Shown here in pieces: positions 5,063 to 7,178 of a DNA stretch of 7,178 bases. The first letter of the stretch is position 1; each line of letters starts with the position of its first letter. Under the pieces are notes generated by a model, which worked only from the letters and a program-made list of their open reading frames with translations, was not told the DNA's origin and ran no database searches. The DNA lies in NCBI GenBank assembly GCA_026707335.1, contig JAPOXB010000137.1, forward strand, positions 1 to 7,178, written 5' to 3'. The DNA is from Chloroflexota bacterium (GTDB lineage Bacteria; Chloroflexota; Dehalococcoidia; Bin125). The position numbers and the translations under genes were made by a program.

Positions 5063-6069
5063 TCTGGCCTTTCCGTCGCCGCACCGAGAAACGCAGCTAC
5101 ACGAGCATCATCACCGATGCACTCGTAACGGCCGCGTCAGGCTCGACGCCAGGGGCGGGCTCTACCGGGGCGGCCGTCGCATGTGCGGGCCTCTGGGCTC
5201 GCTCTCTGGCGCTCGCGTCGGTGTCGCCGGGGCCGCTCGCCGGCCTCCTGACCCCCGCGGTCCTCGAACAGATCGGGCTGGCACTGGCACTCGACGGCGA
5301 GCTCGTCTACCGCCTCGACGGCGAGACGCTGCACCGGGTAGGCGACTGGGACGTGACCGGGGGCCCTGACCCTCGCTCATGGACCTACCGCCTCACCGAG
5401 ACGGGACCGACCCGCACCGAGACGCGGCGTGTCGGCGAGGGCCAGGTCTTGCACTTTCGCATCTTCCCTGACCCCGTGCGGCCGTGGGGCGGGCGGTCGC
5501 CACTCACCCTCGCCAGCGAAACGGGCCGGCTCGCCGGGGGTGTCGAGGGGGCGCTTGCTGACGAGGCGGTGAACGCGGCCAGGGCGCAGGTCGTCACCGT
5601 CCCGGAAGGGGCGACGAACCTCGCGAGCACGATCACGGCGGTGGCCAAGGCGCGGGGCAAGCTGGCCATGCCGGAGACGAACGCGGGGGGGAAGGGTGAC
5701 CGGGGGGGCAAGCCGGATCGGGACTACAACCCGGTGCGCTTCGGGCCGATACCGCCTGCCGAGCTCGTCACGCTCCGGGGCGACGTGCAGAACGCGGTGG
5801 CCAGCGTCTACGGAATCGACCCCGTGTTGCTCCATGAGCGGGGGGACGGCACGCTCGCACGCGAGGCGTGGCGGCGGTTCAGCGTGGGCGTCCTCGAGCC
5901 TCTCGCCGCGATCATCGGGGGGGAGGTCCTCGAGAAGGTGGGGGTCCTGCCCGTGTTCGATTTCTCTCGGCTCGCCGCGTCCGATCTCGCCGGCCGGGCG
6001 CGGGCCGTGCACGTCCTGAAGCAAGCCGGCGTCAGCATCGAAGATGCCCGCTCCATCGCGGGCCTGTAG
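5059..6069 (+). CDS. HK97-family portal protein
   Basis: The portal forms the dodecameric DNA gate at one capsid vertex, where terminase docks and the connector binds. The 336 residues match the HK97 portal layout: a basic start (MIWPFRRRTEKR), an alanine-rich segment (GAAVACAGLWARSLALASV), LDGELVYRLDGE in the wing, VGEGQVLHFRIFPDPVRPWGGRSPL, then VASVYGIDPVLLHERGDGT followed by AREAWRRFSVGVLEPLAAIIGGEV of the stem/crown region, and FDFSRLAASDLAGRARAVHVLKQAGVSIEDARSIAGL at the end. It is somewhat shorter than the 400-residue norm but has both ends of the family pattern. The start ATG 5059 overlaps the connector stop. The next gene begins nine bases after the stop. In most HK97-like genomes the portal comes right after terL and before the protease; here it comes after the connector. 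Confidence 0.9.
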   Translation: MIWPFRRRTEKRSYTSIITDALVTAASGSTPGAGSTGAAVACAGLWARSLALASVSPGPLAGLLTPAVLEQIGLALALDGELVYRLDGETLHRVGDWDVTGGPDPRSWTYRLTETGPTRTETRRVGEGQVLHFRIFPDPVRPWGGRSPLTLASETGRLAGGVEGALADEAVNAARAQVVTVPEGATNLASTITAVAKARGKLAMPETNAGGKGDRGGKPDRDYNPVRFGPIPPAELVTLRGDVQNAVASVYGIDPVLLHERGDGTLAREAWRRFSVGVLEPLAAIIGGEVLEKVGVLPVFDFSRLAASDLAGRARAVHVLKQAGVSIEDARSIAGL

Positions 6070-6077
6070 ACCGACCC

Positions 6078-6830
6078 ATGGCTGACTTTCTACGCTTGGA
6101 AGCTCGCGACGGCGACGCGGATTCGCGCGTCGAGTTCGACGCGGCGCTCGAAATCCGGGGTGATCGCTTCGACCTGACCCTCGCGGGCGTGCATCCGACC
6201 CCCGCGGCGGACTACGACTTGATCCTCAGACGGGCCGGGGTTGCTGACCTGGTGGTAGCGCTGTCCGCGTTCACCGTGGATGGTGACCGCTACCGGATGG
6301 CCCCGCCCAGCGCGGCCGTGCTGGCCTGGCGTGTCGCGTGGATCGCGGCGGGCCGGCCGCAGACGACGGTGATCGTGCGGCGGCGCGTCACCGCGACGGG
6401 TGGGCGGCTCTACAAGATTCGGCTCGCCACTCCACCGGGGACGATTGACCCCGAAGACATCGACGGCGTTGTTGTCGCGGCCGAGGTGGACGTCACCCGC
6501 ATCTACGAGGACAGCATCATCCGCCTCGAACCGGCCGTCGTCGCTCGCCTGCAGGCGGACATGGACGACCCCCCGACGATCTCGCCGGTGGACGACTCCG
6601 CGGGCGGCGAGCCGGAGAACGCCTACGGCGTCCTGTGGGTCGAACGCTCCGGCTCGTCGGACATGCGCGGCACCAACGAGGGGGCCGAGGGCCTTGGCTC
6701 GCCGCGGCCGACGTTCCGGGAGCGGGCGTTGCTCTGGATGCGCGTCCAGCGCGGAGACGCGGAGCGGGCCTACGGCCACGTGCAGGCGGCGTGCACGGCG
6801 CTGCTCGACTACACCCGGGAGACGCTGTGA
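6078..6830 (+). CDS. Uncharacterised 250-aa protein between portal and gp10-like gene
   Basis: I do not recognise a named family. The first part (about 1-140) is rich in beta-strand-like segments (FDLTLAGVHPTPAADYDLILRRAG, DLVVALSAFTVDGDRYRM, TTVIVRRRVTATGGRLYKIRLATPPG). An acidic linker follows (around 140-185, DPPTISPVDDSAGGEPEN), then a last part (about 188-250) with VLWVERSG, GTNEGAEGLGSPRPTFRERALLWMRVQRGDAERAYGHVQAACTALLDY. Its place between portal and gp10 fits a head-tail adaptor/stopper, and the last third is reminiscent of tail-terminator-like proteins, so it might be a fusion of two neck functions; that is inference. It does not look like a major capsid protein. The start at ATG 6078 is nine bases after the portal stop, and the stop overlaps the gp10-like ATG (TGATG). 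Confidence 0.75.
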   Translation: MADFLRLEARDGDADSRVEFDAALEIRGDRFDLTLAGVHPTPAADYDLILRRAGVADLVVALSAFTVDGDRYRMAPPSAAVLAWRVAWIAAGRPQTTVIVRRRVTATGGRLYKIRLATPPGTIDPEDIDGVVVAAEVDVTRIYEDSIIRLEPAVVARLQADMDDPPTISPVDDSAGGEPENAYGVLWVERSGSSDMRGTNEGAEGLGSPRPTFRERALLWMRVQRGDAERAYGHVQAACTALLDYTRETL

Positions 6831-7178
6831 TGATGTTCAGCATCGAAGTCGAGGGCATGGACGGGGCAGAGAAGCTGCTCGACAACCTGCGGCGCAACGC
6901 CGAGCGGAAGCTCGGCCAGGTCCTCGGCGACACAGCCCGCAACGTCGGCGTCCGGTTCAGCAAGACTGCCCCGATCGGCCGCACCGGCCAGTTGTTCCGC
7001 TCGGCGCGGTTCAGGCGCACGCCCTTCGGCGGTGGCGTTCGCCTCGCCGTGCGTCACGGCAAGCCCGCAGAGGCGCTGACCCCGACCTTCAACAACGCCA
7101 TCAAGGCCAGCATGAAGGGCATTCCCACAACGGGACGTCGGCGAGAGGCCCAGGGTGTTGCCACCGGCTTTGTGACGA
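6830..7178 (+). CDS. HK97 gp10-like head-tail protein (3' end leaves the window; true end likely at 1-99)
   Basis: Proteins of this family act at the head-tail junction or tail completion. The start resembles the family (MMFSIEVEGMDGAEKLLDNLRRNAERKLGQVL), and the diagnostic core TAPIGRTGQLFRSARF lies at about residues 46-61, the usual SAPxxTGxLRxS region. The ATG overlaps the upstream stop (TGATG). From codon 7070 the sequence enters the 55-bp repeat. Beyond 7124 the frame stays open to the window end (PTTGRRREAQGVATGFVT), but the alternative continuation at 56-99 gives a natural stop and a basic helical tail. I take the latter as the real gene end and the former as a variant or foreign junction. 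Confidence 0.8.
   Translation, partial: MMFSIEVEGMDGAEKLLDNLRRNAERKLGQVLGDTARNVGVRFSKTAPIGRTGQLFRSARFRRTPFGGGVRLAVRHGKPAEALTPTFNNAIKASMKGIPTTGRRREAQGVATGFVT
7070..7124 (+). repeat. 55-bp terminal direct repeat, copy 2
   Basis: This is an exact copy of 1-55, inside the gp10-like gene and in the same reading frame. Overlapping the two copies gives a 7,069-bp circle. Bases 7125-7178 then differ from 56-109. Confidence 0.9.
7125..7178 (+). other. Divergent 54-base tail after the repeat
   Basis: These 54 bases do not match 56-109 or, by eye, any other part of the window on either strand. The gp10-like frame stays open through them. They may be a sequence variant, an integration or recombination junction, or a chimeric read path at the assembly branch. 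Confidence 0.5.

Noticed and set aside
5377..6024. 215-codon minus-strand frame opposite the portal gene
   Set aside because: Low-complexity, His/Arg/Pro-rich shadow of the portal coding strand.
6090..6779. 229-codon minus-strand frame opposite the 250-aa gene
   Set aside because: The plus-strand frame fits the operon with correct overlaps; the minus frame has shadow composition and no operon context.
6078..6830. Major capsid protein
   Set aside because: The 250-aa product is short, has an acidic linker and none of the usual HK97-fold sequence cues, and does not follow the protease.
1..7178. CRISPR array, tRNA or rRNA genes, insertion sequence
   Set aside because: No regularly spaced repeats, no tRNA-like or rRNA segments and no transposase or terminal inverted repeats were found by reading.

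Overview
The window looks like almost the whole of a small, very GC-rich circular element that mixes a plasmid-type replicon with part of a tailed-phage head and DNA-packaging module. The first 55 bases recur exactly near the end (7070-7124). Joining the two copies gives a circle of 7,069 bp and completes an interrupted gene: the HK97 gp10-like reading frame entering the repeat at 7070 continues in frame at position 1 and stops at 97-99. The last 54 bases (7125-7178) follow a different path out of the repeat. The host cannot be named. High GC, a GTG start, a TANNNT -10 box without a Shine-Dalgarno sequence in front of one gene, and the protein flavour suggest a high-GC bacterium, possibly actinobacterial, with low confidence.

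Layout on the circle: two divergent, tightly packed gene blocks start from a control region at about 3979-4143. The leftward block (minus strand) encodes a 129-aa uncharacterised protein, a 498-aa primase/replication initiator of the AEP/PriCT, plasmid-Rep kind, and a 55-aa protein with one membrane segment and a short coiled coil. The rightward block (plus strand) encodes an HK97-type prohead protease, a 32-aa zinc-ribbon protein, a gp6-like head-tail connector, an HK97-type portal, a 250-aa unknown protein, a gp10-like head-tail/tail protein (crossing the circle junction), the terminase large subunit and an HNH endonuclease that carries a one-base frameshift. The two blocks converge at 1842/1848 with five bases between them.

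Most genes overlap by 1 or 4 bases (ATGA, GTGA or TGATG junctions), so each block probably acts as one translationally coupled operon. No major capsid protein, scaffold, terminase small subunit, tail tube, tape measure, integrase or lysis gene is visible. If the circle is real, the element replicates with its own initiator and carries portal, protease, connector and terminase but must obtain a capsid shell and tail elsewhere. The most interesting reading is therefore a capsid-deficient phage satellite or phage-plasmid remnant that could redirect the particles of a helper phage. The competing reading is an assembly fold or collapsed fragment of a larger phage genome.
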